In this document: in pieces, positions 25,079-34,209 of the stretch | Layout of the letters: every line of letters begins with the position of its first letter | Position numbering within the stretch: the stretch's first letter is position 1 | Assembly (NCBI RefSeq): GCF_004011505.1 | Contig: NZ_SAUN01000001.1 | Location: 3,844,001 to 3,908,000 of the forward strand | From: Nonomuraea polychroma | GTDB lineage: Bacteria > Actinomycetota > Actinomycetes > Streptosporangiales > Streptosporangiaceae | Reading direction: 5' to 3' | DNA: 64,000 nt | Notes under the pieces: generated by a model | The model's input: only the letters and a program-made list of their open reading frames with translations | Databases searched by the model: none | What the model was told of the DNA's origin: nothing | Program-made: the position numbers and the translations under genes

Positions 25079-25605
25079 CGGCAACAACTCCTTTGACCGA
25101 ATGTCATATTTACTGTGCGTGTCACTGTTAACCACGCCAAGTAGCGGACGGTCTTACCGCCGAGCAGCTTCCACCTGCCGACCAGGCCACATTCCGTGCC
25201 GGTCGTGTGTTTTGGGAATCAGCACCGGCGCCTGGTTGCCGCCGGCACCACGCCGGCGCGCGTTCTTGAGCGCGTTCGCGGCAGATGCCGCCGCATCGCC
25301 TAAGCTCTGCCTTTAACGTCTGAAACAGGCGTTCAGCCTGCTTGAGGTCGTTATGGACTGTCTGGTGGACGTCGCGGGCATCTATGGCGCGTTTCGGAAT
25401 GTCTACCGCATTTCGTGGCTACTGACCGTTATAGCCGCAGGTCGCCGCCGCACACGGGCGCCCAGTTGAAGGGGCATGGCCATCACAGACGTCATCTTGC
25501 ACGGCAAGTCGAGGGCCACCGTCTCACCGTGGATCTGACGAATCTCGGAAAGGCGGTGGCCTGATGCTGCTCAGGATGGCACGGTGACCTGATCGACCGC
25601 AGGAG
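25079..25605. other. Gap without a recognised gene
   Basis: About 530 bp upstream of the P450 gene. The first 60 bp hold its leader. The rest has short frames without motifs or ribosome binding sites; it leads into a transposase remnant and is probably decayed mobile DNA. Confidence 0.5.
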
Positions 25606-26065
25606 TTGACGCCTTTACCTGCTCTGCCCGGCGTGGCGGCACTCGTCTCACCGCGCCCGGCGAACGAGGATTGCTTTCGCACCTCGATTCGGCGGGCCCT
25701 GGCTCTGGGTCGGCTGGCTGAGTTTCGCCGGCGGCTGCACGGATTGCTGACAGGCCGGGCCGATGTGCTGTCCGAGCTGATCGACGCCATCATGGGTGCC
25801 GATCACCCGGTGACCTCGCTCGTGCAACTGTCGCTGGAGCCGGAGTTCCGCCGCGGCCACGGCGCGTTGTATGACGCTCTGGCCGCCTGGGAGTATCGAC
25901 GCCGACGCCCTGGCTGATCTGCTGGTGGAATTCCTGCCGGCGGCCGGCCCGCCCCGAAGACCGCAGCGCCGCCACGACGAGGCCGCCGATCAGGAGCGCG
26001 AACTGCAAGCGTTGACCCAAGCACTGGCGTTGCTGCCGCCCGACCAGGCCAGAGCGACGGCCTAG
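25606..26065 (+). pseudogene. Transposase N-terminal remnant
   Basis: From TTG 25606: LPALPGVAALVSPRPANEDC, then RLAEFRRRLHGLLTGRADVL, LSELIDAIMGADHPVTSLVQ and FRRGHGALYDALAA. I recall this as the N-terminal region of a DDE transposase family common in actinomycetes (IS701-like). A frameshift near 25890 continues into SIDADALADLLVEFLPAA, then homology is lost and the frame stops at 26065. The DDE catalytic domain is absent. Confidence 0.55.
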
Positions 26066-26149
26066 GCGTGCCTGCCGCGCGGGATCCGGCCGCGGACCAA
26101 AGCGGGCCAACGAGTGCGCCGGCGCAGAGTACGCCGACGCCGTCAGAAA

Positions 26150-26330
26150 CGGTTTGTCGGCTGTCTCGGCGCGCAAGCTCATAGGTCACCGACCACCGTC
26201 CCTCCGCAGGGGGACGGGCATCGTGCTCGGTGAGCTTGTCCATCAGATCATCCAGCCTGGGCGCCATGTAGAGCTCGGTGGTACTCAAATGCGCATGCCG
26301 GCTCGTGGAGACCGTCCATGAGATTGACGC
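26150..26330 (-). pseudogene. Integrase C-terminal remnant
   Basis: Read right to left: LSTTELYMAPRLDDLMDKLT, then EHDARPPAEGRW. TTELY carries the tyrosine nucleophile position of tyrosine recombinases, and the LDDLMDKL tail is typical of actinobacterial members. Only this last part of the protein is left; the rest is absent. Confidence 0.55.
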
Positions 26331-26668
26331 TGGAGCCCTCACCTTCGGGTGTCCCCCGGTTGCGTCGTGAACGCGAGGGTCAGCTTCTTAGATCACTTTC
26401 GGGGCTCCGCGGATGGCATGCATGTCCTGATCAATAGGTCCTGGGGAAGACGGCGTACTGGCCTCCGGGGAGGATCGGACCGGATTTTGGCGCTAGTAAG
26501 TCGATCTTGACGACGGTTCGGTGACGACGGCTGTTTGCCCTGGCTGAGCGCCCTAGCGTGCCTGCTCATGCCTCAGGTGAGGCATACGGAGGGCAGGGCC
26601 GGAGTGTGCCGATGGGCCACGCCTGTCTCCTGAATCGTGGTCCAGCGGTCGGCCCGCTGAGGTGGCGT
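26331..26668. other. Gap without a recognised gene
   Basis: About 340 bp between the integrase remnant and the stop of the LysR gene. No convincing frame, repeat or hairpin was seen. Confidence 0.5.
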
Positions 26669-27604
26669 TCAGAGCGGGATTGCCCAGTCCGGCGCCCAGG
26701 TCCCGGCGGCGCCGTGGCCGGCCGCTGTGGCGGCGAGGTGGGCGCGGAGGGTGGCCAGCGCGGGGTGGGGGTTGTCGCGGTGCCACAGGAGCGAGTGCGG
26801 GTAGACCGGCGTGGGGCCGATGACCGGGATGCGGCGCAGGCCGTGGCCGGCGGGCCAGACGAGGCGGGTCTGCGCGCCCATGAAGGTGGCCAGGGCCGGG
26901 GTGTCGGCGATGGTGTCGAGGAGCGCGTCGGAGCCGAAGTTGGGGCCGGTCGCCTCGATGGTCAGGCCGAACTCGGCGACGAGGTCGTCGTAGTAGGCGG
27001 CCCATTCGGTTCCGGGGACGAGGCCGGGCATCCAGATCCGGTGCCCGGCGAGCTGGGTCAGGGTCACCGAACGGGCGGACGCCAGCGCGTGAGCGGGGCC
27101 GGTGAGGAGCTGGAGAGGCTCGTCGAGCACCCGGACTGACTCGATGTCCTCGGGAAGGGGCCGGCCGGGCATGGCGACGGCGCGGAAGGACGCGTCGATC
27201 GCACCGGACCGAATGGCGGCGAGGGCCGTCTCGATGTCGAACAGCATCACCACGTCGAGGTCGATCTCGGGGTACGCGCGGTGGAAGCCGCGCATCAGGC
27301 CCGACGCCGCGCTGCGCGAGGTGATCATGTCGACGCGCAGCGGACGGCGGCCGGTGCGCACGGACGCGACCGCGCGCTCGGCGACGCGCAGCAACTCGCG
27401 GGCGTGGGGCAGGAACGCCTGCCCGTCGATGGTGAGCTCGGCGCCGCGCGGCGTGCGAGTGAACAGCCGCACGCCGAGGGTGCGCTCCAGCGCGGCGATG
27501 CGCTTGGAGACGGCCTGCTGGGTAACCGCCAGCTCGGCGGCGGCCTCCTGGAACTGCCCCGCGTCGGCGGCGGCGACGAAGGTCCGTATGGTGTCGAGGT
27601 CCAT
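26669..27604 (-). CDS. LysR-family transcriptional regulator
   Basis: A 311-residue regulator. The winged helix-turn-helix at about 1-60 (LDTIRTFVAAADAGQFQEAA, VTQQAVSKRIAALERTLGVR, LFTRTPRG) is canonical LysR. The C-terminal periplasmic-binding-like effector domain starts near residue 90 (RVDMITSRSAASGLMRGFHR). It reads away from an MFS transporter gene, with 135 bp between the start codons. This is the classic divergent LysR-target layout, so it probably controls that exporter in response to a small ligand (inference). Confidence 0.92.
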   Translation of the reverse strand: MDLDTIRTFVAAADAGQFQEAAAELAVTQQAVSKRIAALERTLGVRLFTRTPRGAELTIDGQAFLPHARELLRVAERAVASVRTGRRPLRVDMITSRSAASGLMRGFHRAYPEIDLDVVMLFDIETALAAIRSGAIDASFRAVAMPGRPLPEDIESVRVLDEPLQLLTGPAHALASARSVTLTQLAGHRIWMPGLVPGTEWAAYYDDLVAEFGLTIEATGPNFGSDALLDTIADTPALATFMGAQTRLVWPAGHGLRRIPVIGPTPVYPHSLLWHRDNPHPALATLRAHLAATAAGHGAAGTWAPDWAIPL

Positions 27605-27739
27605 GCGGACACACCCTATGGATACAACCGTTCGTTGTGGCTAACGGCCCCGCAGTTGTTTGATCCGCTGGTACGGCGCGCGCTTTGATGCTTGCGATCG
27701 CGGATCGGTTGTGCGAGTGAGGGGCGAGGAGCGTTGGGC

Positions 27740-28984
27740 ATGCGGAGCGGGCACCGGTTGGGGCGGCAGTTCGGGTGGCTCTGGGCAGCGTACGGGACCA
27801 GCGCGCTCGGCACGTGGCTCGCCTTCGGCGCGTTCCCGCTGATCGCGATTCAGGTGTTGCACGCCGGGCCGGCGCAGGTCGCGGCGTTGTCCTCCGTGGG
27901 GGCTCTGGCGGGCGCGGCCGTGGCGGTGCCGCTGGGCCCGTGGGTGGAGTTCCGCCGCAAGCGGCCGGTGCTGATCGGGATGGACCTGGTGCGGTTCGCG
28001 GCGCTGCTGACGATCCCCGCCGCGTTCGCGCTCGGCGTGTTGTCCTTCGCCCAGCTCCTGCTGGTCTCGGTCGTCGTGGCGGCCGCCGACATCACCTTCC
28101 GCGCCGCCTCGGGTGCGTACCTGAAGACGCTGCTGCCGGCCGAGCACCTGCTCGTCGCCAACGCCCGATTCGAGTCCACCACCTGGACCATCACCATCAT
28201 CGGACCGCCGCTGGGCGGCGCCGCAATCGGGCTCCTCGGTCCGGTGGCCACGGTGGTGGCCGACGCGGTCAGCTACCTGCTCTCGGCCCTGGGCATCCGC
28301 GTGGCAGGCGGCCAGGAGCCGCGGCCCGAACGCCGGCCGGCCGCGCGCATGCGGGCCGGGGACCTGCTCGACGGCTGGCGGTACATCCTCGCCGACGCGA
28401 CGCTGCGTCCGCTGTTCTTCAACACCGCCTTGTTCAACGGCCTGGTGATGGCCACCGACGCGCTGCTGGCCGTCCTGATGCTCGGCCAGCTCGGGTTCAC
28501 ACCGTGGCAGTACGGCCTCGCCTTCGCCGCGCCGGCGATCGGCGGGCTGTTCGGTGCGCGGCTGGCCCGACCGCTCGTCACCCGGTTCGGGCAGCACCGG
28601 GTCCTGGTCGTGGCCGGGACGCTGCGCGCGATCTGGCTCGTCGGGCTGACCCTCGTGGGGCCGCGGACCGGAGGGCTGCTGCTGGTGATGGGCGTCCAGC
28701 TCGGGCTGATCTTCTGCTGCGGGCTCTTCAACCCCGTCTGCGCCACCTACCGTCTCGAGCGCACCGCGCCCGACCGGGTCGCCCGCACGCTGTCCGCCTG
28801 GTCGGTGACGACCAAGGCCTCGACCGCGCTCCTGACGGCCGTCTGGGGCGTGCTCGGCGGCCTGCTCGGCCCGCGAACGGCCATCGGCCTGGCCGGCGTG
28901 CTCCTGCTGACGACTCCGCTGCTGCTCCCCCGACGCGCCGCAGCGCCCCTCGCCGAGCCGGAGCCGACACCGAACCACGCCTGA
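27740..28984 (+). CDS. MFS transporter
   Basis: A 414-residue multi-pass membrane protein. ATG 27740 has GAGGA nine bases upstream; the frame is open to 27692. About twelve hydrophobic segments are visible, with the cytoplasmic loop 2-3 basic motif (WVEFRRKRPVLIGMD) and a charged central loop near residues 205-220 (EPRPERRPAARMRAGDLLDG). The pattern fits the drug or macrolide efflux type (MefA-like) of the major facilitator superfamily, driven by proton motive force. Divergence from a LysR regulator suggests ligand-induced expression. The substrate is unknown. Confidence 0.88.
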   Translation: MRSGHRLGRQFGWLWAAYGTSALGTWLAFGAFPLIAIQVLHAGPAQVAALSSVGALAGAAVAVPLGPWVEFRRKRPVLIGMDLVRFAALLTIPAAFALGVLSFAQLLLVSVVVAAADITFRAASGAYLKTLLPAEHLLVANARFESTTWTITIIGPPLGGAAIGLLGPVATVVADAVSYLLSALGIRVAGGQEPRPERRPAARMRAGDLLDGWRYILADATLRPLFFNTALFNGLVMATDALLAVLMLGQLGFTPWQYGLAFAAPAIGGLFGARLARPLVTRFGQHRVLVVAGTLRAIWLVGLTLVGPRTGGLLLVMGVQLGLIFCCGLFNPVCATYRLERTAPDRVARTLSAWSVTTKASTALLTAVWGVLGGLLGPRTAIGLAGVLLLTTPLLLPRRAAAPLAEPEPTPNHA

Positions 28985-29195
28985 CGGGCCGCCACAGCCG
29001 TCACCGCGATCGGCCGCGGCCCCTTCGGAGCGGTTCGCCCCTCCACGTACAGCTCGGAGATGAGCATGACGGCCTTCGCGCCGTGGCCGATGGGGTCGCG
29101 GCGCTGCACATCGTGGCTCATGTGCCCAACGTGCAGTCGGCCCCGGCGCGCGATCTCGCGTGTCAGGGCGCCCCTCATCACCCAAGGAGAGAAAA

Positions 29196-29366
29196 ATGAC
29201 CGTCACGCCCCCGGCACTGGCCCCCCGGACGGCCGCACTGCTCGTCATGGATTACCAGCAGGGAATCCTGGCCTCGCTCCCCGGTCTGGCCAACCCGGAA
29301 GCGCTGCTGTCACGGGTGGCCGGTGCCATCGCCGACATGCGAGCGCACGGCGCCGCCATCGCCTAA
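29196..29366 (+). pseudogene. Isochorismatase-family hydrolase, truncated by a stop
   Basis: AAGGAGA five bases before ATG 29196 starts 56 residues: RTAALLVMDYQQGILASLPG, with the catalytic-Asp-type VMDYQ motif of isochorismatase-like cysteine hydrolases, then MRAHGAAIA and TAA at 29364. The same frame continues after the stop with LRVGLACQ, where relatives read YVRVGLA, so TAC has become TAA and homology ends shortly after. The nucleophilic Cys domain (the remaining two thirds) is absent. The good ribosome binding site suggests a gene that was recently intact. Confidence 0.7.
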
Positions 29367-29691
29367 TTGCGGGTCGGATTGGCCTGCCAGTAGGAGCGGA
29401 ACGGTGAACCGGGTTTAGTGTCACATCTGTTGACACTGTAGGTCTGACCAGGCCAGTCTTACCCGATGGCGGAGGGTGTGGCGTGATCAGGAATGAGGTC
29501 CTGACCCATGGACAAGCCTGGGGTCATCCGGATCTGCCGGTACGCGGATCCGCCTCACGTGCCGATGAGCCGCGGTTCGCGCCCTGACGCCGGCCTGGCA
29601 GCACCTTCCGGGCTGCGTCGCGGTCGGGCTGCCCGGCGGCCATGACCATGACCATCTATGAGCAGGCCGAAGGTGTCACACGAGCGCATGA
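29367..29691. other. Gap with TGTCACAT motif
   Basis: About 325 bp between the truncated isochorismatase gene and the MFS stop. It holds the 8-mer TGTCACAT (29419-29426) that also flanks the integrase loci near 9.8 and 15.7 kb; with the preceding G it starts a GTGTCA...TGACAC inverted repeat (29418-29436). No gene is seen. Confidence 0.45.
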
Positions 29692-30957
29692 TCAGCCGGT
29701 GCGGCTGAGTGTGGCGGTGCGGATGCCGCGGCGCAGGAGAGCGGGAAGACACAAGATGGTGCCGAGGGCGCCGGTCCACATCGCTGCTTGCAACCCGCCT
29801 AGGGCGGTGGTGGCGGCGGCGAGCAGGGATCCCAGGGCGACCGCGCCCCAGAGCAGGAACCGCTGCACGGCGGCCACCCGGCCGAGGAGTTCGGGCGGGG
29901 TCTGCGTCTGGCGCAGCGTCAGCGAGGTGGGGCTGAACACTCCCTCGCCCACACAATGCACGACACTGCCGACGATCAGGCCGAGGGCTCCCAGAGCGCC
30001 GGGGGCTCCCAGCATGGGCATGGCCACGATGCCCAGCACCGAGACGGTGGCCGCGAGCATGAGCGCGCGCGGACTGCCCAGACGCCTGATGAGGACGGCA
30101 GAGGCGAGGTTCCCGATCGGGTAGCCGGCCGCGGCCGAGCCCACCACGATCCCGATCCACAGCGGGGACAGCCCGAGGACGTTGCGGCAATACAGGACCA
30201 GGCTCGTTTCCACCATGGACAGGAACAGGACGTAAACGGTGCCGCAGGCCAGGACCGGCTCCAGAACCGGGTGCCTGAGCACGAATCTGAGCCCGGTGGC
30301 GACGTCTCGCCGTATCCAGCCGCGCTCCGGCGCGGGCATGGCGGGTGGCACCTCCCGATGCCGGATCATGATCAGTGTCACGAACGATGCGGCGAAGCTG
30401 AGGGTGTTGGCGACGAGTGCGCCGGCCACGCCGAGCACTGCGATGACCGGCCCCGCGACCATCGGCCCGACCGCTTTGGCGGCCGATTCCGACAGCGCCA
30501 GGCGGGTGTTGCCGCTGTGCAGTTCGCCCGGGTCGCGGAAGAGGCCGGGCAGATATGAGGTGTAGGCGACCTGGAAGAACACCACCCCGCAACCGCTCAG
30601 CAGGACCAGCGCGAACAGCAGGGCGAAGCTGAGAACGCCGGTGACCGCCGAGATCCAGATCGCGCCGAAGGCGATCATCTGCACGCCGTTGCCGACCAGC
30701 ATGACCGTGCGGCGAGGTAATCGGTCCACGATGGCCCCTGCCGGTAAGCCGAGCGGCAGGAAGGGCAGGAACAGGGCGAACGGCAGCAGCGCGGCCTGGG
30801 CCGGGCTCCCGCCCAGCACCGTCACCGCGAGCAAGGGCAGCGCCAGCGTCATGAAGTGGTCTGCGAACAATGACATCGACTGCCCCGCCCACAGCAGTCC
30901 GAAGTCACGTCGTGCCGTCGGTCGCGCACCTCCGGCAGCCTCCGGCGCGGACGTCAT
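29692..30957 (-). CDS. MFS transporter
   Basis: A 421-residue multi-pass transporter. The N-terminus reads RRDFGLLWAGQSMSLFADHF, typical of the MFS group that includes enterobactin-exporter- and macrolide-efflux-like proteins; the loop 2-3 motif is AGAIVDRLPRRTVMLVG. About twelve hydrophobic helices and a basic central loop are visible. ATG 30957 overlaps the stop of the upstream hydrolase frame (ATGA), so the two are translationally coupled. It is the last gene of a four-gene minus-strand operon starting near 32564. Export of a small molecule is likely; the substrate is unknown. Confidence 0.9.
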   Translation of the reverse strand: MTSAPEAAGGARPTARRDFGLLWAGQSMSLFADHFMTLALPLLAVTVLGGSPAQAALLPFALFLPFLPLGLPAGAIVDRLPRRTVMLVGNGVQMIAFGAIWISAVTGVLSFALLFALVLLSGCGVVFFQVAYTSYLPGLFRDPGELHSGNTRLALSESAAKAVGPMVAGPVIAVLGVAGALVANTLSFAASFVTLIMIRHREVPPAMPAPERGWIRRDVATGLRFVLRHPVLEPVLACGTVYVLFLSMVETSLVLYCRNVLGLSPLWIGIVVGSAAAGYPIGNLASAVLIRRLGSPRALMLAATVSVLGIVAMPMLGAPGALGALGLIVGSVVHCVGEGVFSPTSLTLRQTQTPPELLGRVAAVQRFLLWGAVALGSLLAAATTALGGLQAAMWTGALGTILCLPALLRRGIRTATLSRTG

Positions 30958-31837
30958 GCCTGCTGCCAGAAGTCACGCAGCAGCGAGTGGACGGTTTCCG
31001 TCTCCTCGACATGACTGAACGAGCCGCTGCGCTCCAACATGTGGAAGCGGGCCTGGGGCGCGAAGCGCTCGAAGTCGCGCTGCAGCGCCGGATGCAACGC
31101 CCTGTCGTAACGGCCGGCCAAGACCATCAAGGGAACGCCGATCTCCTTGAGCCGGGGCCGGAAGTCCGGGATCCTGGCCGCCTCGCCCCCATCACGAAGT
31201 CGACGTCGTCGCCGCAGAAGATCGGATAGAGCTCGTGGTTGCTGGAGCCGGGCTCGTCGGCCAGCAGGGCCGCGTTACCGGGATCATAGAACCTGACCAG
31301 GGCCGCCGCTCTGGCGAACTCCTGCCTGAGCGGCTCGTCGGTGGAGCGCAGTCCATCCAGCCGCAGCGCCTGGATCCGCTCCCACACCTCGGGAAACTGC
31401 GTGGCCAGCTCCCGATTGATGTTGGCATGGTTGAGCTGCCACATCTCCGGGCCGTGCAGAGTGTTGGCCAGGGTAACGGTGCGTGCCATGGCGGGATGGT
31501 CCAGGGCGATCGCCTGCGCGATCAGCCCGCCGTACGAGAAGCCGTACAGGTGTGCCGGGCCCAGTTGTCCGAGCAGCGCCACCACGTCGGCGACGTCGTC
31601 GGCGAAGGTGATCTCGGCGAGGTCTTGTGGCCGATCGGAGCGGCCGCGGCCGAACAGATCCACGTAGATCACCCGGTGATCCACCGCTCGGGCGTCGAAG
31701 TGCGGGTGGAAGATCACATGCGAGCCTGCTGGGCCCAGCCCCGAGAGCAGCAGTACGGCGTCGCCCTCTCCGTGCTGCTCCACCCAGATGCGGCGGTCGC
31801 GGATCTCGTGCGGATGGCCGTGCGGATGTTCGATCAT
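30954..31837 (-). pseudogene. Alpha/beta hydrolase with a one-base frameshift
   Basis: From ATG 31837 the product shows RRIWVEQHGEGDAVLLLSGL, an oxyanion-region GLGPAGSH, the nucleophile elbow YGFSYGGLI and a cap domain. Near 31186-31190, in a run of five C on the plus strand, the frame is lost: one extra base would give VMGGEAARIPDFRPRLKEIG, then MVLAGRYDRALHP (acid) and SGSFSHVEETE (His), ending at 30954. The full frame-corrected length is 294 residues. That stop overlaps the MFS start by 4 bp, which argues the gene was intact. As given, translation ends at 31127 and lacks the acid and the His. A homopolymer sequencing error is possible. Confidence 0.75.
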
Positions 31838-31887
31838 GGTGTTCAGTTTTTCCGAGGCCGGAGACAACCGACGGCGGCTATCGGACC

Positions 31888-32124
31888 TCACGACGCGACG
31901 CTGTGTCCGAAGGGGATGACCATCGTCCAGTCCTCGACCAGGTCATTCATGATCTCACCGAACTTCTGCGCAGGTGCGTTGTTGATGTGGGACTCGAAGG
32001 CGGCATCGTCCGTGCCGACCTCGTAGACGTACACCACGTCAGGTTCGGTCTCGACCTCCCATACGTCGAGTCGCAGGGCGCCCGGTTCGGGGGCCAGGGG
32101 ACGGCCGGCAGGTACTTGCATCAT
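31888..32124 (-). CDS. Antibiotic-biosynthesis-monooxygenase-like small protein
   Basis: A 78-residue protein with AAGGAG six bases before ATG 32124. EPGALRLDVWEVETEPDVVY and YEVGTDDAAFESHINNA match the ferredoxin-like ABM fold (dimeric alpha-beta barrel), with the usual conserved EPG...W and H positions. It is shorter than the usual ~95-100 residues, lacking the first strand. These cofactor-free proteins act as monooxygenases or dimerisation modules. It lies between a membrane-protein gene and the hydrolase gene in the same operon. Confidence 0.72.
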   Translation of the reverse strand: MMQVPAGRPLAPEPGALRLDVWEVETEPDVVYVYEVGTDDAAFESHINNAPAQKFGEIMNDLVEDWTMVIPFGHSVAS

Positions 32125-32144
32125 GGCGAACTCCTTGGAAAGGA

Positions 32145-32564
32145 TCAGGCGGACAGGCGGCGAGCGATGGCCGGGACCACGATCGCGGCGGCGACCACGT
32201 GCGCCAGCATCAGCAGCACCCTCGTGGCTGCGGGCGCGTCCACGAGCGCATCCGGCACCAGTGACAACACGGTGAGCACCACGGTGGTTCGGACGAATAC
32301 CGTGCGCGGACGGCGAGCCGAGCGAGCCAGCACCAGCGCCAGCACCAGCCCCACCGCGGAGAAGACGACGGTCAGCACGGCGAACCCGGGCACCGGGATC
32401 GGCGCGCCGCCGACAACCAGGCTGATCCCGGCGAACTCACCCACCGCGGCGATGGCCGCGGTCGCCGCGCCGGCTACCGCGGCGGCGATCAAGCCCCCGA
32501 TGACCAGCGGCTGCGCGGAAGAGGTGGCGGTGGTGGTGACGTCGTTGTGGATGTTCTGCGTCAT
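32145..32564 (-). CDS. DUF6069-like membrane protein
   Basis: A 139-residue protein starting at ATG 32564 (GAAAGG about seven bases upstream). Four hydrophobic helices are visible: LVIGGLIAAAVAGAATAAI, GFAVLTVVFSAVGLVLALVL, TTVVLTVLSLVPDALV and VLLMLAHVVAAAIVVPAIA. Four-helix layout and size fit the DUF6069 family. A longer frame to 33011 exists, but that part is IS5 debris. It is the first gene of the operon that continues with the ABM protein, the hydrolase and the MFS exporter. Function is unknown. Confidence 0.7.
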   Translation of the reverse strand: MTQNIHNDVTTTATSSAQPLVIGGLIAAAVAGAATAAIAAVGEFAGISLVVGGAPIPVPGFAVLTVVFSAVGLVLALVLARSARRPRTVFVRTTVVLTVLSLVPDALVDAPAATRVLLMLAHVVAAAIVVPAIARRLSA

Positions 32565-32598
32565 TTTGATGCCTTTCGGAGGAGAACTATGCGGACTG

Positions 32599-33195
32599 TC
32601 AGGCCCGGATCGCTTTGGAGCCGTAGCCCTTGTCGCCGATGACGTGGTCGGGTCTGATGCGCGGCATTCCCGGACCGGGCGGCGCACCCGTATCGCGTCC
32701 ATCACGGCGGTGAAATGGTGCGGTCCTTGGTGTTCCCGGCCCGTGAGGGTGGAAGCGAGCGGTCGCCCCAGGGCATCGCAGGCCAGGTGAATCTTGCTGG
32801 TCAGCCCGCCTCGGGAGCGTCCGAGTGCGAGACTGCGGAGCCTTTTCGGGCCGCCGCAGCATGTTGGTGGGCGCGGGCGACGGTGGGGTCGACCGACATG
32901 AGCCAGTCGATGTCCCCGGCCTCGTCCGCCCTCGGCTGGGCAGCCTGGAGCATCCGCTCGGACGTGCCGTCCAGAGCCCACCGGCGAAAGCGGGTGTGCG
33001 GCGTGGCCCATGGGCCGTACCGCTTGGGCACGTCACGGCATGCGGTCCCGGTACGGAGCTTCCACACGATCCCGTTGAAACCGCGCGCTCGTCCAATCGC
33101 TTCCTGCCCCGCAACGACTCGGGCAGCAGCGGGCGGACGAACTCCGACTCGGCAGCCGACAGTTCGTGGCGACGCGGCACCCGGCCGTGATCCAC
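32599..33195 (-). pseudogene. IS5-family transposase remnant
   Basis: Read right to left: PRRHELSAAESEFVRPLLPE and LRGRKRLDER, then a shift near 33090 into GIVWKLRTGTACRDVPKRYG, WATPHTRFRRWALDGT and DIDWLMSVDPTVARAHQHAA, a shift near 32840 into LGRSRGGLTSKIHLACDALG and HFTAVMDAIRV, and another near 32680 into RPDHVIGDKGYGSKAIRA, ending at 32599. These are the conserved blocks of IS5/IS427-type DDE transposases. At least three frame changes and loss of the last part inactivate it. No terminal inverted repeats were found by eye. Confidence 0.78.
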
Positions 33196-33268
33196 CAGTC
33201 GAGATCATGTGAAAGACGCCGCCTGGACGGATAAACCTGAACGGCCCGGTCAGGGGCCGCCGCGGTCC

Positions 33269-33836
33269 CTAGGCGTCTGCAACGGGGTGATAGCGCACAT
33301 CGACCTCGGCAAAGGGTTGTGAGCCGTGGGCGTGTCGCAGCCGGATCGGCTTGCCGCCGGGGTTGTCGAAGAGTCGGATGCCGTCACCGAGCAGGATGGG
33401 TGCAATGTGCAGGTCGATTTCATCGATCAGGCCGCGTTCGAGCAGTTGGCGGCCGATCGTCGGGGAGAGGACTTCGAGGTTCTTGCCGCCGGCGGCCTCC
33501 AGGCCGATGCGTACGGCCTCGGCCACGTCGCAGTTCAGGAACGTGACGCCGTCGGCGGGTGTGGCGTCTTCGGGGTGGTGGGTGAGCACGAAGATCGGGC
33601 CGTTCCAGTCCTCACTGTAGGGTCGGGCGCTCGGGTCGCGGTCCCAGCCGTTCCGCCCGCCCAGGACCGCGCCGGTGGTCTTGACGTACTCCTCTTCCAC
33701 GCCGTCGCGGCCGGTGACCCCGGTCAGCCAGTCCATGGCGTGGTTCGGGCCGGCCACGAACCCGTCCAGCGACATGCTGAAGTGAAGGAGTACTTTCCCG
33801 TCTGCGGTCTGCGGTCTGCGGCTTGGGGTCGTTCAT
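33269..33836 (-). pseudogene. DHFR-like reductase (RibD C-terminal type), out of frame at a 7-bp repeat
   Basis: Strong translation signals (AGGAGG about eight bases before ATG 33836) start MNDPKPQTAD, followed by three copies of a 7-bp repeat. As given, this frame runs to a stop at 33612 and is not the enzyme. With two copies the frame would read MNDPKPQTADGKVLLHFSMS and continue as LDGFVAGPNHAMDW, TGAVLGGRNGWDRD, VLSPTIGRQLLERGLIDEID and LLGDGIRLFDN, a complete DHFR/RibD-like NADPH-dependent reductase of 186 residues ending at 33269. Internal initiation at ATG 33775 (MSLDGF) would lose the first beta strand. The substrate is unknown. Confidence 0.75.
33801..33821. repeat. Three tandem copies of a 7-bp repeat
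   Basis: TCTGCGG occurs three times in a row (33801-33821); on the coding strand it is CCGCAGA. It lies just after the start codon of the DHFR-like gene. Each copy gained or lost shifts the frame; two copies would restore the enzyme. Confidence 0.9.
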
Positions 33837-34209
33837 TTTGGTGGCCTCCTGCGTTCTGCTTGCGTTCTGTGACTTTGTCGGACAGAGATGGATCGCGCCT
33901 GTCGCTTGGCCAGAGCTGCGCATCGGTGACGTCGCCCCAAGCGTCTGCCCGTGAGGCGAGACGCCGGCTTAGGGGCGGCGGCAGCACAGGGCGACGGCGC
34001 CTGTCGTGGCGACTGTGGTGGCGTGGGAAGGCGGCCGTTTCGCCGAGGCCGTCGGGCAGGAGGCGCACTGCTCCGCAGCGGGCACCTCCGCTGACCAGCC
34101 CGACCACTCTGGAGGACGTCGTGCCGCCGCCTCAGATCCCGACCGGCGACCCGCGCGTACTGGCGATGTCGCACACCGATCGTCGGCGGGGCGTCCCGTC
34201 GCGCTCGCT
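33837..34209. other. Gap without a recognised gene
   Basis: About 370 bp between the metallo-hydrolase stop and the DHFR-like start. Its right-to-left leader carries the strong ribosome binding site for ATG 33836. Long frames on both strands have biased codon composition but no motifs. Nothing further is seen. Confidence 0.5.

Noticed and set aside
27641..29248. 535-residue minus-strand open frame antisense to the MFS gene
   Set aside because: Low-complexity Arg/Gly/Glu-rich shadow of a high-GC gene; no motifs, while the plus strand has a clear transporter.
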